Of a stretch of 64,000 nucleotides of DNA, positions 48,427-60,412 are shown one piece after another. This DNA comes from Liriodendron chinense (Eukaryota; Streptophyta; Magnoliopsida; Magnoliales; Magnoliaceae), in contig ML058459.1 of NCBI GenBank assembly GCA_003013855.2, positions 2,301,050 to 2,365,049 of the forward strand, in the 5' to 3' direction. Below the pieces are notes generated by a model. It worked only from the letters and a program-made list of their open reading frames with translations, did not search any database and was not told the origin of the DNA. Every line of letters begins with the position of its first letter. Position 1 is the first letter of the stretch. The position numbers and the translations under genes are program-made.

Positions 48427-51400
48427 GGACCCTTTCAACATAGCGCTCCTGTGACACCATATCTTTCTAGCGCTTCTGTCACGTATAATTTTCATCCTTA
48501 GAATTTGATTAGCTAGATCCAAGTCTTCTGTTGCAAAAGACTTGCCCAACTCTTATTTTAGCCGATCAATCTTCTTGATGTCTTTTCTCATGATGAGCAT
48601 ATCATCAACATATAAAAAAAAGAATGAGAAAATCACCATCTGAGAACTTACGTGTGAATATACATTGGTCTGACTCCATTTTGTTGTACCTATGCTTCAA
48701 CATGAACGAGTCAAATTTCTTGTACCATTGCTTCAAACTGTATAAGCTCTTCCTCAACTTACACACCGTGTATTCCTTGCTTTTGGCCTTGAATCCTTTT
48801 AGCTGCCTCGTGTATATTTCTTCTTCTAGATCATCATGAAGAAAGACTATTTTTACATTTAGCTACTCTATCTCCAAGTTCATTATTGCAGCCAAACCAC
48901 GCAACATCTGAATGGATGTCATCCTCACCACTGGTGAGAATATCTCGTTAAAGTTGACTCCCCTTTTCTGTGTAAAACCCTTCACCACTAGTTTAGCATT
49001 GAACCTCAACTGTGAACTCTTTTGCTCCACCTTCTTTCCGAACACCCGTTTGTTGATCAGAGCTTTCTTGCCCTTAGACAATTTCACCAACTCATATTTG
49101 TGGTTTTTATGCAAGGACTCCATCTCTTCTTGCATTGCTTTTAACTACTCTGCCTATGCACATCGGATAGAGCCTCAGTGTAATCTTTTGGCTTGCCTTT
49201 ATGTGTAAGCATAATATACTCATGGGCTAAGTATCTTTTGGATGACTGTCTCTCCCTAGACGATCTCCTCAGCTGTAGCTCACCAGGTAGATGAAGAGGG
49301 GGCTGCTCCCCCGGTACATCATGAATTTTCTTGTTATCATTTGCTGGAGGAATAACATCGTCCCCTACTTCCTGCTATACTCCCCCATCATTAGGCACTA
49401 CGGGAGGAGTGAACAAATCCATACCAACAAGCTCACCTGAACTGGATCGATTCTTCTTTGCTTTCTCAATGTCTTCAATAGCCTAATAATCTTCAAAGAA
49501 AGCTACATCTCTACTTCTGATTACTTTCTTTTCTGCTAGGTCCCACATTCTGTAGCTGAACTTTTCATCTGTGTACCCTAGAAAAATGCAATGCCTGACC
49601 TTCATATCTAGCTTGGACCTCTTGTTTCTGGGAACATGAAAAGATGTATGTCATCTAAACACCCTGGGATGATTGTAGGACACATCCTGCCTCGTTCACA
49701 CCTTCTTAGGAACCTCTCTATTCAATGGATTTGAAGGAGACATGTTTATCAAATACACAGCTGTGCACATTCCTTCCCAAAATGTCTTGGGAGCTTGGCA
49801 TGGAAAAGTATGTATCTGATTCTCTCCACAATGGTGCAATTCATTCTTTCAGCTACACCATTGTGTTGAAGAGTCTTGGGTACAATTTTTTTATGCCTTA
49901 TACTCAGGGACTTACAATATTCATCAAATGCCCCAGTTTATTTCCCTCTATTATTAGTGCGAATGCACTTCAATGATCTATCCATTTCTCTCTCTACCAT
50001 AGTATAAAAGTGTTTGAAAACTCGAAGGACCTGGTCCTTAGTTTTTAATGCCTAAGCCCAAACCCTCCTAGACGTATCATCAATAAAGGTAACAAAGTAC
50101 AAAGCCCCACCTAAGGTTCTAGTCCTTATCAGACCACATACATTAGAGTAAACCAAATCTAATGCATTTAATTTATTAACATGAAAAACAGTTTTAACAA
50201 AGGAAATTCTATGTTGTTTGCCTGATAAACAATCAATGCAGGTTTTAAGTGGTATACTTAACATGTATGGAAGGAGATACTTCTTCGTCAGTATTTGAAG
50301 TCCCTTCTCGCTCATGTGGCCAAGCTGGTTGTGTCACATATCTGTAGCTGAATCTTTTGCAGTGTTTAGTTCACCTTTGCAAACTATCGCATATGTCTTA
50401 TATAAGGAGTCATTTCTTCCCTCTCACCACAATTAACGATCCTTTGGTGAGCTTCCAACATCCATCACAAAGTGGCTTCCATAACCCTCATCATCTAACC
50501 TTTTTGCTAACATAAGGTTAAGGCGAAGGTCGGAAATATGCCTCACGTCCTTCAATATTAATATGTAGCCCATATCGATCTTCACATGTATATCACCAAT
50601 CCCTATGATTTTAGATATTCTTGAATTTTTTTATCTTCACTGTGCCATAGGCACCTGACTTGTAGCTAGTGAAGTAATGTCTTCGTGGAGTAGCATGATA
50701 AGATGCACTTGTGTCAACTACCCAGTTTGAGTCCTGACACATAACAATGAGACACTTATTGTCTTCAGTCAAGAGTATAACAACTATATCGCCATCAGAG
50801 ACAACTGCAATAGACTCTGACTTGTTCTTCTCCTTTCCTTTATCTTTTTTTCCTGCTTCTTTTCTTTGTGACTCTTGTTTTGGTAGTGACCCATCTTGCC
50901 ACAACCCCAACACTTTATATCTTTCTTGCATTTTAACTTGCCTCTGGACTTCTTACGTTTGTGAGGCTTCCTGTGTTTTCCTCTCCCCCGCTCTTCTGAT
51001 ACCAGTGCCTCTTGTTGAGACGACTCTTGAGATTTTCTTCTTGTCTCCTCATTGAGCAGACAACTTGTCACTTAGTCCATGAACACCTTCCCTTCATGTG
51101 CGAAGTTACTCAGAGACACGACTAATGTCTCTTAGCTATTAGGCAGCGAACTAAGAAATAGTAAGGCCTATAACTCATCATCTAGAATTACCTTCATGGT
51201 AGAGAGTTGGTTCACGATATTCCTCACTTCATTCATGTGCTCAGCAATTGAACTATTCTCTTTATATTTCAATTTTACAAGTCTTCTTATCAGATTTTTT
51301 AAAAATTTTTTTTGGCCGTCTTCCTCTCATACAACCCTTTCAGTTTCTTCTATAGTGTAGCAACAGAGGTCTTAGTGGACATTTGGTGGAACACACTGTC

Positions 51401-51601
51401 ATCCAATCACTGTCTAATGAACCCCATCGCCTTGCTGTCCAACTTCTTCCAATCCTAAGTGGACATATCCATTGGCTTAACAGTATCACCTGCAACTAGT
51501 GCATTCAAATCCTTGCAATAAAGTAAATCTTCCATCTTAGCTTTCTAGATGGGCCAATTAGACCCATTCAAGATGATCATCCTTGATGAACCATCCTCCA
51601 T
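48427..51601 (-). pseudogene. Copia gag-pol, 5' part, broken
   Basis: Starts at ATG 51599-51601 (MEDGSSRMIILNGSNWPI). Gag resembles the UBN2-type copia gag. Its zinc knuckle reads CWGCGKMGHYQNKS, with serine where the last cysteine is expected. Protease follows with WVVDTSASYHATP. Pieces of GAG-pre-integrase and integrase are seen near 50300-50050 (CIDCLSGKQHR; VTFIDDTSRRVW). RT pieces lie between 49135 and 48600 (FNAKLVVKGFTQKRGVNFNE; then FLYVDDMLI). Many stops and shifts interrupt it. It is cut at 48427 by the Ogre-like insertion and its end continues at 28466. Confidence 0.88.
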
Positions 51602-51640
51602 AATTCAAAAAACACAATCCCTTTTTTCAAACGTACGCTT

Positions 51641-51652
51641 TGATACCACTTT
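51641..51652 (-). other. Copia primer-binding site
   Basis: TGGTATCAAAGC on the minus strand next to the 5' LTR, one change from the initiator-Met tRNA PBS consensus TGGTATCAGAGC. Confidence 0.8.
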
Positions 51653-51828
51653 TGTTGGGGTAAGGATGCACAAATCATTGGATTTCACAATCCCCAACAC
51701 AGTACTATGGGATAGTTGAACTATGTAAAACAATCTCAAATAACCAAGAATTCACAATCACAATCACCACACACTGCATAACAATTTTTACATGGAAAAC
51801 CCTCTAATGATAGAGGTAAAAACCATGG
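51653..51828 (-). repeat. Copia 5' LTR, inner fragment
   Basis: Matches 26947-27120 of the left LTR with substitutions. Broken at 51828 by the second gypsy insertion; the remainder resumes at 60143. Confidence 0.88.
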
Positions 51829-51834
51829 TGTTAT

Positions 51835-51933
51835 GGGTAAATAGCCGAGCGGATGGAAAGCGCTTTCTGCCGACCCGATGAGGACGAGCCGACTCATCTC
51901 AGGCCCGGGGTACGAATCGGGTCATGTTTACCC
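51835..51933 (+). other. tRNA-like segment at the LTR start
   Basis: GGGTAAA (51835-51841) is perfectly complementary to TTTACCC (51927-51933), as in a 7-bp acceptor stem. Directly after the first strand is tagccgagcgg (51842-51852), an exact match to the pol III A-box consensus TRGCNNAGYGG. gtacgaatc (51910-51918) matches the B box GWTCRANNC at 8 of 9. A GATGAG/CTCATC stem lies where a long variable arm would be. A proper T stem and anticodon stem are not clear, so it is not a working tRNA gene. The 3' LTR copy has the same features with one stem change (TTTACCA). Confidence 0.5.
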
Positions 51934-52167
51934 GACGGAAACTGGTCGGCTTGGTCCGATGTAATGAAGGTTATCTTAAGCGAGCTAAGCTGTAAAACTA
52001 CAGTCTTGGGCTTACACCAAGATATCAGGAGGAAAGATCGACATCCCCAACTTTTAGGGATAAGGATCTTCGATTGTTATACGCAGATCCTAAGATCCCG
52101 GGAACCCAACTGGCAGTCTGCTAGAATCACGACTCTCCAAAGGGCAAGCAATCTCGCAACCTGAGTC

Positions 52168-52174
52168 TATAAAA
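52168..52174 (+). promoter_or_regulatory. TATA box of the Tat 5' LTR
   Basis: TATAAAA in 'gagtctataaaaaacgg', followed by a CA-rich start region. The same in the 3' LTR (59888-59894). Confidence 0.6.
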
Positions 52175-52425
52175 AACGGTACTCTCACCATTATCAAGGT
52201 ATGCAAGCTAATATCGATTTACACTAAAAATATCCGATTACTCAAGATCACTGACTTAGGCATCGGAGGGTCTTTGGCTGGACCCCAGCCACCCCCCTTA
52301 TCCTCTGTGCTCTTTTGCAGGATCAAAGGATTCCATCATCTTATATTGAGGGATCAATTTCGTTCAACCGTCCAGATCATAGATTTACATCTTTTTCTGT
52401 TAACCATTTTTTGGTAACAACAGAT

Positions 52426-52442
52426 TGGCGCCGTCTGTGGGA
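52426..52442 (+). other. Tat element primer-binding site
   Basis: TGGCGCCGTCTGTGGGA, three bases after the LTR. It begins with the TGG complementary to a tRNA CCA end. This wording is common in Tat-lineage elements; the primer tRNA is not certain (Asp-type is a candidate). Confidence 0.7.
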
Positions 52443-52520
52443 ATCGCCTTCTTCCTTTAGGAAGCCCGTGTTCTCACCCAATCGTCTAAGACGATCTTAA
52501 CATCTTCCTTCTCTTCCGCA

Positions 52521-54322
52521 ATGGCTGGAAAGAGAAAATACAAAGGGAAAGCTCCTGCGATCACTGGACCTTCAGATAATCAAGTCTCCGAGAATGAGGA
52601 TTCATTCTCTGACAACCCCGCCATCCAGTTCGACAGAAATCCTCCTATTTTTGCTCAGCAGGGGGGACAAGAGAGATCTCCCAACCAGGGGGTCAGGTTG
52701 TCCCTTCTCGAAGAGCAGGTAGGAGGTGTCAACCACAAACTGGGGGGAGTCGACGAACGATTGGGCTACGTGGATCAGAGGTTAGACGAAATCAAAGCTC
52801 TGCTAACCGCTCTGGTCCATCCAACCATGGTGAATGGCAGAGACCGTAAGGAGCCGCGGCATACTCACTCTCAGCCTCAACAATCCCAACACTCTCACCA
52901 GACTCGACCGTCACAACGCTCCCGACAGCCCATTCCGGTCGAAGAAAGCGAGACCGCCAGCAAAACTACCGAGGCAAGGTCTCAGCCAGCAACTGATTTG
53001 CCTGCCAGTGACCTGCGGCACCGACTCGAAAAACGAAGAACAGCTCGTCTCGCGCATGAGCGAGCTGATCAAGAAGCCAGCGATCGGGTCGATAACAACT
53101 TGGGCCCACTGGAGGCCGAGCTGAGGGAACTGCGGGAACAAATGGAGACATTCAGAGAGCACAGCGAGGTCGAGCTCCAATCGCAGTGGACGCGCTGGTC
53201 GACTCATTTGAGTCACCTTTCACCGACGAGATTCGTGAAGAACCCCTTCCCAAAGGGTTCAAGGTCCCCCAGTTGAAGCAGTACTCTGGCATAGGAGATC
53301 CGGCGGAGCACTTAGAAAACTTCAAAGTCCGCATGGATCTCCTCGGAGCCAACAGACACATCATGTGCAAGGCCTTCCCATTGTCCTTGACAAGCTCGGC
53401 ATGGACTTGGTTTCGTAACCTAAAGCCCCGCACAATCAGCTCATTCTCTCAGCTGAGCCGAGCCTTCGCCACGCAGTTCATCGGAAGCACCGACCCGAGA
53501 AAGCATTCAACACACCTCGCAGCAATCAAGCAAAAGGAAGATGAGTCCCTGAAAGATTATTTCGCACGCTTCAATTCCGAAGCAGTGCAAATTGAGAATC
53601 TCTCACAAGATGTGTTACTACACACCATGATCGGTGGATTACGAGACCGAAGGTTTCTCTGGTCTATTGGGGAAGAACCGCCCCAGTCAGTAGCAGAGTT
53701 GTTAGATCGAGCCGCTAAACACATCAATGCCGAAGAACTGGTTAACGCTCATCGACCAACGACCAGGAACAAAGATCGTCAGGATAGCAACAGCTCGAAG
53801 AAACATAAGTCGGAGCGGAAGTCGGAACGGAGGTCACCGGCTCGGGGTGGAACTAGCCATGGAGCGAAACCACCTGCTCCGCGGTTTGAAAAATATACGC
53901 CACTCAATAAAACCATAGAGCAAGTGTATCTGACAGAAAAAGGCCGATTCAACTTCGAACGACCTGCGAAAATAAAAACCGACCCCAACAGAAGGTCAAA
54001 ATCAAGGTATTGTTTGTACCACAAAGACCACGGTCACAACACCGTGGATTGCTTTGATTTAAAGCGACAAATAGAGATCCTTATCCAACAAGGGTTTCTG
54101 AAAGACTACATCGCTCAGCGTCAGGACGACCGGAGGAACGAAGATCAGTCAACCGACCCAAACGAAGGACCAAACAACAATCCTGTGGAGGAAATTCACA
54201 TGATCTTCGGCGGTCCGACAACTGGAGATACTGGGAATTCGCGCAAAAATTATGTGCGACAAGCAAGAACATCCCAGCCAGAACCAGGACCGTCCGGGTT
54301 GTCTGTGAACATTGCCAGCTGA
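52521..54322 (+). pseudogene. gag: Tat element gag
   Basis: ATG 52521 starts a frame (MAGKRKYKGKAPA) rich in charged and helical residues (GGVNHKLGGVDERLGYVDQR). Near 53150-53190 the coherent reading moves to another frame, so a one- or two-base indel interrupts gag. It continues DALVDSFESPFTDEI, KQYSGIGDPAEHLENFKVRM, AWTWFRNLKPRTISSFSQL and DESLKDYFARFN, the retrotransposon gag domain. The nucleocapsid finger is CLYHKDHGHNTVDC. A TGA at 54320-54322 stops the frame before protease. When intact it forms the virus-like particle. Confidence 0.88.
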
Positions 54323-57300
54323 CCCTCAAAAGTCGCAAAGGTTACATCTCGGGCTATAACGTTCACTGAAGAAGATGCCCGAGGAATTATGCATCTTCAT
54401 GACGACTCTCTGGTCGTCTCGATGGTAGTAGCAAACAAAAGGCTCCACCGTATGATGGTCGATACAGGAGCTCGTCAGACATTTTGTACGCATCAGCTTT
54501 CGAAAGAATGAAGATTGATCGTTCCCGATTAAGACCAGTTAAAACAGCATTAACTGGATTCACGGGAGATAGCGTCATGCCGGACGGAGAAATAACTTTA
54601 CCGGTCACTGTTGGGGAAGAACCTAATCAAAAAATGATTATGGTTGATTTCCTCGTTGTGAACACCCCTTCTGCCTACAATGCCATTATCGGCCGACCTA
54701 TCTTGCGGGCCCTGAAAGCTGCTGTTTCGATCTATCACCTGACGATGAAGTTCGAAGCTGATGAAGGGGTCGGCGTAGTCAGGGGAGACCAGCAAGAAGC
54801 TCGGCGTTGCTACGAACTTTCTCTAAGGGGGAAAAATAAAAGCACCGTATCAATTGTCTCTCACGCGTCCTCCCTGGACCCAAGAGAAGACGAGCAGGGG
54901 CGCGGAACACCAGCAGAGGAGTTAGTTGATGTTTGCTTGACGGAGGCCGATCCGACCAGAGTCATCCAGATCGGGTCACGCTTGACAGACGAGATACGCA
55001 ATGGTTTGGTAAACTTTTTAAAAGAGCATGTAGATGTCTTTGCGTGGTCCCATGAAGACATGCCCGGCATCTCTCCGGAGGTAATGGTCCACCGGCTCAA
55101 TGTTGATCCGACCGTAAAACCGATCCGTCAAAAGAGGCGCACCTTCAACACGGAAAGGTACGCAATAATTGAAGAAGAAGTACGGAAGCTACGCAAGGCG
55201 AGATTTGTCCAAGAAATACGTTACCCAGATTGGTTGGCGAACGTGGTCCTCGTCAAAAAGCCGAACGGAAAATGGAGGGTTTGTGTGGACTACACCGACC
55301 TGAACAAAGCCTGTCCTAAGGACAGCTTCCCACTACCATGGATAGATTAGCTCGTTGACGCAACCGCCGGGCATGGGCTTCTCAGCTTTATGGATGCCTT
55401 TTCCGGGTATAATCAAATCCAGATGCATACTCCTGATCGACAAAAGACCGCATTCATCACGGACCGGGGACTCTACTGCTACAAAGTTATGCCCTTCGGG
55501 CTCAAAAACGCCGGGGCAACCTACCAAAGGCTGGTAAACAAGATGTTTGCAGATCAACTAGGCAAAACTATGGAGGTATATGTCGATGACATGCTCGTCA
55601 AAAGCAAGCGCATAGAAGATCACGTCGACGATCTACGCGCCACATTCGAAATACTGAGGAAGTATCGTATGAAGCTCAATCCTAGCAAATGCGCTTTTGG
55701 AGTGGGCTCTGGAAAATTCCTTGGCTTCATGGTTAATCAGCGAGGAATTGAAGCCAACCCGGAAAAAATCCGGGCCCTCCTCGATATGAGCTCACCTCGC
55801 ACAATAAAAGATGTTCAGCGGCTCACAGGAAGGATCGCAGCACTCAACAGGTTCGTCTCAAGGGCTACCGACCGATGTCTTCCCTTCTTCAAACAGTTGC
55901 ACAAATGCAAAGAAATGACATGGACTCCCGAATGCGAGCAAGCTTTCGTGGAGCTGAAAGCCTACCTCGGCTCCCCACCGCTGTTATCCAAACCAGTGCA
56001 TAAAGAAGAATTGCTCCTGTACTTAGCAGTTTCAGCAGCGGCGGTCAGCTCGGCTCTAGTTCGGGACGATGAGGGGATACAGAGGCCTGTTTATTACACT
56101 AGCAAGGCCTTGGTTGATTCGGAAACACGATACCCTTAAATCAAAAAACTCGCCTTGGCTTTAATCACTTCGGCACGCAAGTTAAGGCCATACTTCCAAG
56201 CGCATCCAATAGCCGTATTGACCGATCAGCCATTACGGCAAGTACTGTAAAATCCTGAAACATCAGGTCGCCTCGTCAAATGGGCTGTCGAGTTGGGAGA
56301 ATTCGATATACGGTACCGACCTCGTACATTAATCAAAGGACAAGCTATAGCAGACTTCATCGTCGAATTAACCGACCCGCACAAGGCTGAGTGCGATCGT
56401 GAACTTGTCAAGCATCCAGAGGCAACAAATGTCACACCTTCTTGGACATTGCACGTCGACGGCTCTTCCAATTCACAGGGCAGCGGAGCCGGTCTCGTTC
56501 TATCCTCAGCCGACGGGATCAAGATTCAGTACGCACTTCGGTTCGGATTTCAGGCTTCCAATAATGAAGCAGAATATGAAGCCCTCCTAGCCGGTCTTCG
56601 CCTTGCCTCGGAAATAGGAATCAGATCGGTACGGGTATTCAGCGATTCGCAACTTGTGGTCGGGCAGGTAACCGCTGAATATCAGGCAAAAGGAGGGAGA
56701 ATGGCCGCATATCTAAACAAAGCTCGAGAGCTACTGTTGCAATTCGACCATTATGAAATTGTTCGAATCCCAAGAGATGGGAACACAAACGCAGACGCTC
56801 TCGCGAAGCTTGCATCATCAGCAGACGACGAGCTTGGTAGAATGATACCCATCGAATTCCTCCCTCAGCGCAGCATATCATCAATTGAGCCCGTGAGAGT
56901 CTTTCCGATATCGGAAAATCCTGATTGGAGAGATCCTTTCATTCGATTCTTACGATCAAGGGAGTTGCCTGATGACCAGAAGGAAGCTCGGCGCGTCTGC
57001 TATAGATCAGCTCGGTATACGCTGATAGAAGGTGTCCTCTATAAGAAAGGTATTTCCAGCCCGTGTCTGCGGTGTTTAGGACCTGAGGAGGCTGATTATG
57101 TATTACGTGAAATCCACTACGGGTGTTGCGGGAACCATTTCGGGGCGCGAGCACTTGCACAGAAATCAATCCGACAGGGATATTATTGGCCCACTATCCA
57201 GCAAGACGCCTGAGAAACCGTCAAAAAATGCGATAAGTGTCAACGATTCGCCCCGATACCTCATTTGCCACCTGAAGAGCTCACACCCATGGCTGGACCT

Positions 57301-58152
57301 TGGCCATTTTCTCAGTGGGGGGTCGACATCATCGGTCCACTCCCAACGGGAAAAAGACAAGTTAAATATGCAATTGTCGCCGTCGACTACTTTACAAAGT
57401 GGGCTGAAGTAGAACCACTAGCCACCATCACAGAAAAGAAGACTACGGACTTCATCTGGAGAGCGATTATGTGTCGTTTCGGAATCCCAAATACCATAAT
57501 TACTGACAACGGGCGACAGTTCGACAATCAAGGGTTTCGTACATTTTACACCGGACTGGGCATTAAAAATGTATACTCGTCTCCTCACCACCCTCAAGCC
57601 AACGGTCAGGTCGAAGCAGTCAACAAGATTATCAAGAATCATCTCAAAACAAAGCTCGAAGAAAGAAAGGGGGCTTGGGCGGAAGAACTTCCCGAAGTGC
57701 TGTGGGCTTACCGAACCACGGCTCGGTCTACTACTGGAGAAACCCCTTTCTTCCTGGCATTTGGAGCCGAGGCTGTTGTGCCTGTGGAAATCGGACTGCC
57801 CACGAGCAGGACGAGCCATCATAGACCCGACCGAAATGAAGAACAACTGCGAATAAGCTTAGACCTACTTGAAGAAGCCAGAGAAGCTTCTCAAGTACGT
57901 ATAGCAGCATATCAGCAGAGGGTCCGACGGTACTAGAACTCCAAAGTGCGGGAAAGACGATTCCGAGCTGGTGACCTCGTCCTAAAAAAGGTACATATAA
58001 ACGACAAGGCCGGTGTTTTCGGCCCTAATTGGGAAGGACCTTATAAGGTCATTAGCTCACGTCGTCTCGGCACTTATTGGCTCGAAAACACGGAGGGAAA
58101 ACCACTTCCTCATCCGTGGAATGCCGAACATCTCAAAATCTATTTTCCATGA
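54323..58152 (+). pseudogene. pol: Tat element pol: protease, RT, dual RNase H, integrase
   Basis: Protease begins in the gag frame (MVDTGA, about 54453) and shifts by one base near 54475 to ILYASAFERMKID and AIIGRPILRALKA. RT follows: DMPGISPEVMVHRL, SFMDAFSGYNQIQMH, PFGLKNAGATYQRLV. The catalytic YVDDMLVK is intact at 55579-55590. Stops occur at TAG 55348, TAA 56137, TAA 56248, TGA 57211 and TAG 57934; several replace CAA/CAG. The second RNase H reads HVDGSSNSQGSGAGLVL and ASNNEAEYEALLAGLRLA. Integrase has KKCDKCQRFA, GVDIIGPLPTGK, IITDNGRQFDN and NGQVEAVNKIIK, so D, D and E are present. A chromodomain is absent. The tail is GPNWEGPYKV ... HPWNAEHLKIYFP. Confidence 0.92.
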
Positions 58153-59088
58153 ATGGTGAATTGTGCTCAGCACAAAATATGTTCTTTGGAATGATTATTT
58201 GAATAAAATTCTTTCCTAAGAGTTGTTCTACGATGCTTTTTCAACACGACTTAATATTAGTATAGCACCTTTAACTTTACTGACAGGCGGGCATATAGGC
58301 GGCCAACCTGGCTAGCCAGCCTCAAGTCACTTCGACCATGCAAATTCGTTACATTAACAGCAATACGAAAGAAAAATTTGCAACAGAATTATCAAAATTT
58401 GCCTCAAGGGCTTATATTCAAAATTTTATTGTTGTGTACATTTTTAAAAACAAAAAAAAGAGGTCTAATCCTTGCCAGACGGGCCAGCACCGTCACCTCC
58501 GACTCGCGCCTCCTCCTCCTCTTTCTCCTCGTCTTCATCCACTGGCGTGAGATCAAGGGTTGGGAAGTACTTAAGCACGAGGCGTCTGTACTCCTGAAGT
58601 CCGTTATTGTACAAATCTTCAGAAATAGCGGACAAGTTTTCGTACTCAGCCTTCGCCCCATTAATCTCTGCCAGGTGCTTTAGCTGGACCTCTTTCAGAA
58701 GCTCGGCCAGGTGCACTTTCTCTTCTTCAGCCGTCTTCAAAGCAGCTTCGAGGGATTCGGCCTTATTCCCGTTGGATACGGCCTTGGTCTCAGCCTCCTT
58801 CAGAGCTTCTTCTAGAGACTGGACCTGAGCTTGGGATATTTCCAGCTCTGATTGCACCACCTTTAACTCGGACTGGGAAGACTCCAGCTCGGATCGGGTG
58901 GACACCAGCTCGGATCGAGAAGACGTCAGCTCGGACTGAGTTTCCTTCAGAAGAAGGACACATTTGTCCAGCTCAGCCTTCATAGCTTCAGTCTTCTTCT
59001 TCCAAGAAGCAGCAGCGGCCAGAGCCTTCTGCGCCTGGTGATTTCGCTCGGCCATCACCTTACGGATCATGATAAGTGCAGCCGAATC

Positions 59089-59171
59089 CTGCGAAAGTAA
59101 TATGGTTAGCAAGAAACACAGAAAGCATCACAAGTATATGGGAAAGAGAATAAAGAGGCTCAAAAAGTTAC
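59089..59171 (-). other. Predicted intron of the antisense coiled-coil gene
   Basis: 83 nt with GTAACTTTTTGAG at the donor and TTACTTTCGCAG at the acceptor on the minus strand. Removal joins VVLESCLR to DSAALIMIRK in frame, whereas the unspliced reading stops at once. Confidence 0.65.
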
Positions 59172-59530
59172 CCTGAGGCAGCTCTCTAGCACCACCCCAA
59201 CCATCTGATCCGGGTCGGAAGAAGCTATAATATTCAAGTCTTGAGGGATGGCATGGTTAACACGTATGTACGCATTGATACCCTTCATCCAGTTTGAATA
59301 CTGCTCTGTAAGCGGAGGCATCTCGACCCGGTCCTCTCGTTGCACAGCCGGGGTAGTGCGAGGTCAAGGAGGTTGAGAAGAGGAGGCACCCGCAGCAAGT
59401 CGGTCAGGTCCAGCTGCTGCAGGAGGGGAGATCTGGGAAGAGACAGGCACGGATACAAAACGACAACGATCATCTAGGTCGGCAACTTCCTCTTGAGTTT
59501 TTACCCCTGAGCTGAGCAGAACACCCTCGA

Positions 59531-59548
59531 GGGTAAAAAGGGGGCTTC
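59531..59548 (+). other. Tat element polypurine tract
   Basis: gggtaaaaagggggcttc directly precedes the 3' LTR. The antisense open frame reads through it. Confidence 0.7.
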
Positions 59549-60142
59549 TGTTATGGGTAAATAGCCGAGCGGATGGAAAGCGCTTTCTGCCGACCCGATG
59601 AGGACGAGCCGACTCATCTCAGGCCCGGGGTACGAATCGGGTCATGTTTACCAGACGGAAACTGGTCGGCTCGGTCCGATGTAATGAAGGTTATCTTAAG
59701 CGAGCTAAGCTGTAAAACTACAGTCTTGGGCTTACACCAAGATATCAGGAGGAAAGATCGACATCCCTAGCTTTTAGGGATAAGGATCTTCGATTGTTAT
59801 ACGCAGATCCTAAGATCCCGGGAACCCAACTGGCAGTCTGCTAGAATCACGACTCTCCAAAGGGCAAGCAATCTCGCAACCTGAGTCTATAAAAAACGGT
59901 ACTCTCACCATTATCAAGGTATGCAAGCTAATATCGATTTACACTAAAAATATCCGATTACTCAAGATCACTGACTTAGGCATCGGAGGGTCTTTGGCTG
60001 GACCCCAGCCACCCCCCTTATCCTTTGTGCTCTTTTGCAGGATCAAAGGATTCCATCATCTTATATTGAGGGATCAATTTCGTTTAACCGTCCAGATCGT
60101 AGATTTACATCTTTTTCTGTTAACCCTTTTTTGGTAACAACA
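59549..60142 (+). repeat. Tat element 3' LTR
   Basis: 594 bp, same length as the 5' LTR with eight substitutions and no indels. Confidence 0.95.
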
Positions 60143-60376
60143 CATGGGACATTGTCCAATCAACAAATCCATTATGTAAGAACGTACTACATAGTGATCA
60201 CAAGTTGATCTCAACACTCAAATCCAATATCTTCACCTCTTGGGTGGACTATAATCAAAGAAGAGAACAAGTAATGAAGAGATCTCACCACCTGAGGATT
60301 GAAAAATTCCCAAAAACTGTTCCTTGAAGAGGCTGCAAACTCAAGCTAGCAATGTGGATTATCTTCACGAATCTGG

Positions 60377-60412
<36 letters not shown>

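Larger units (their letters stand above)
51829..52422 (+). repeat. Tat element 5' LTR
   Basis: 594 bp, TGTTATGGG ... GTAACAACA. TATAAAA box at 52168-52174. The downstream R-like motif actgacttaggcatcggagg starts near 52250. It begins with a tRNA-like segment (separate entry). Confidence 0.95.
58465..59550 (-). pseudogene. Spliced antisense coiled-coil gene of the Tat element
   Basis: On the minus strand an open frame runs from the LTR edge (about 59550) to 59172. A GT-AG intron follows (59171-59089, 83 nt, donor GTAACT, acceptor TTTCGCAG). The frame then continues in phase from 59088 to TAG 58465-58467. Exon 1 reads SPLFTLEGVLLSSGVKTQEE, then a Pro/Ala/Ser-rich linker, then NWMKGINAYIRVNHAIPQDL. 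Exon 2 is a long heptad-type coiled coil (ELTSSRSELVSTRSELESSQ) ending in an acidic tail with EEEEARVGGDGAGPSGKD. One TGA (59364-59366) breaks exon 1, as CGA-to-TGA decay would. No ATG is found near the 5' end, so the start is unknown; it might lie in an exon inside the LTR. Extra antisense ORFs of unknown function are known in Tat elements. Confidence 0.62.
51829..60142 (+). mobile_element. Tat-lineage Ty3/gypsy retrotransposon, 8.31 kb
   Basis: A complete element with TSD catgg at 51824-51828 and 60143-60147, inserted in the copia 5' LTR. Two 594-bp LTRs (51829-52422 and 59549-60142) differ at eight positions by my count (1.35%). The PBS is TGGCGCCGTCTGTGGGA and the PPT abuts 59549. Gag, protease, RT, two RNase H types and integrase are in order. 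A spliced antisense gene occupies the 3' region. Three frame changes or shifts and about seven nonsense codons inactivate it. Confidence 0.95.

Noticed and set aside
51835..51933. Functional tRNA gene
   Set aside because: Acceptor-like stem and boxes are present but no proper T stem or anticodon arm can be drawn; kept only as a tRNA-like segment.
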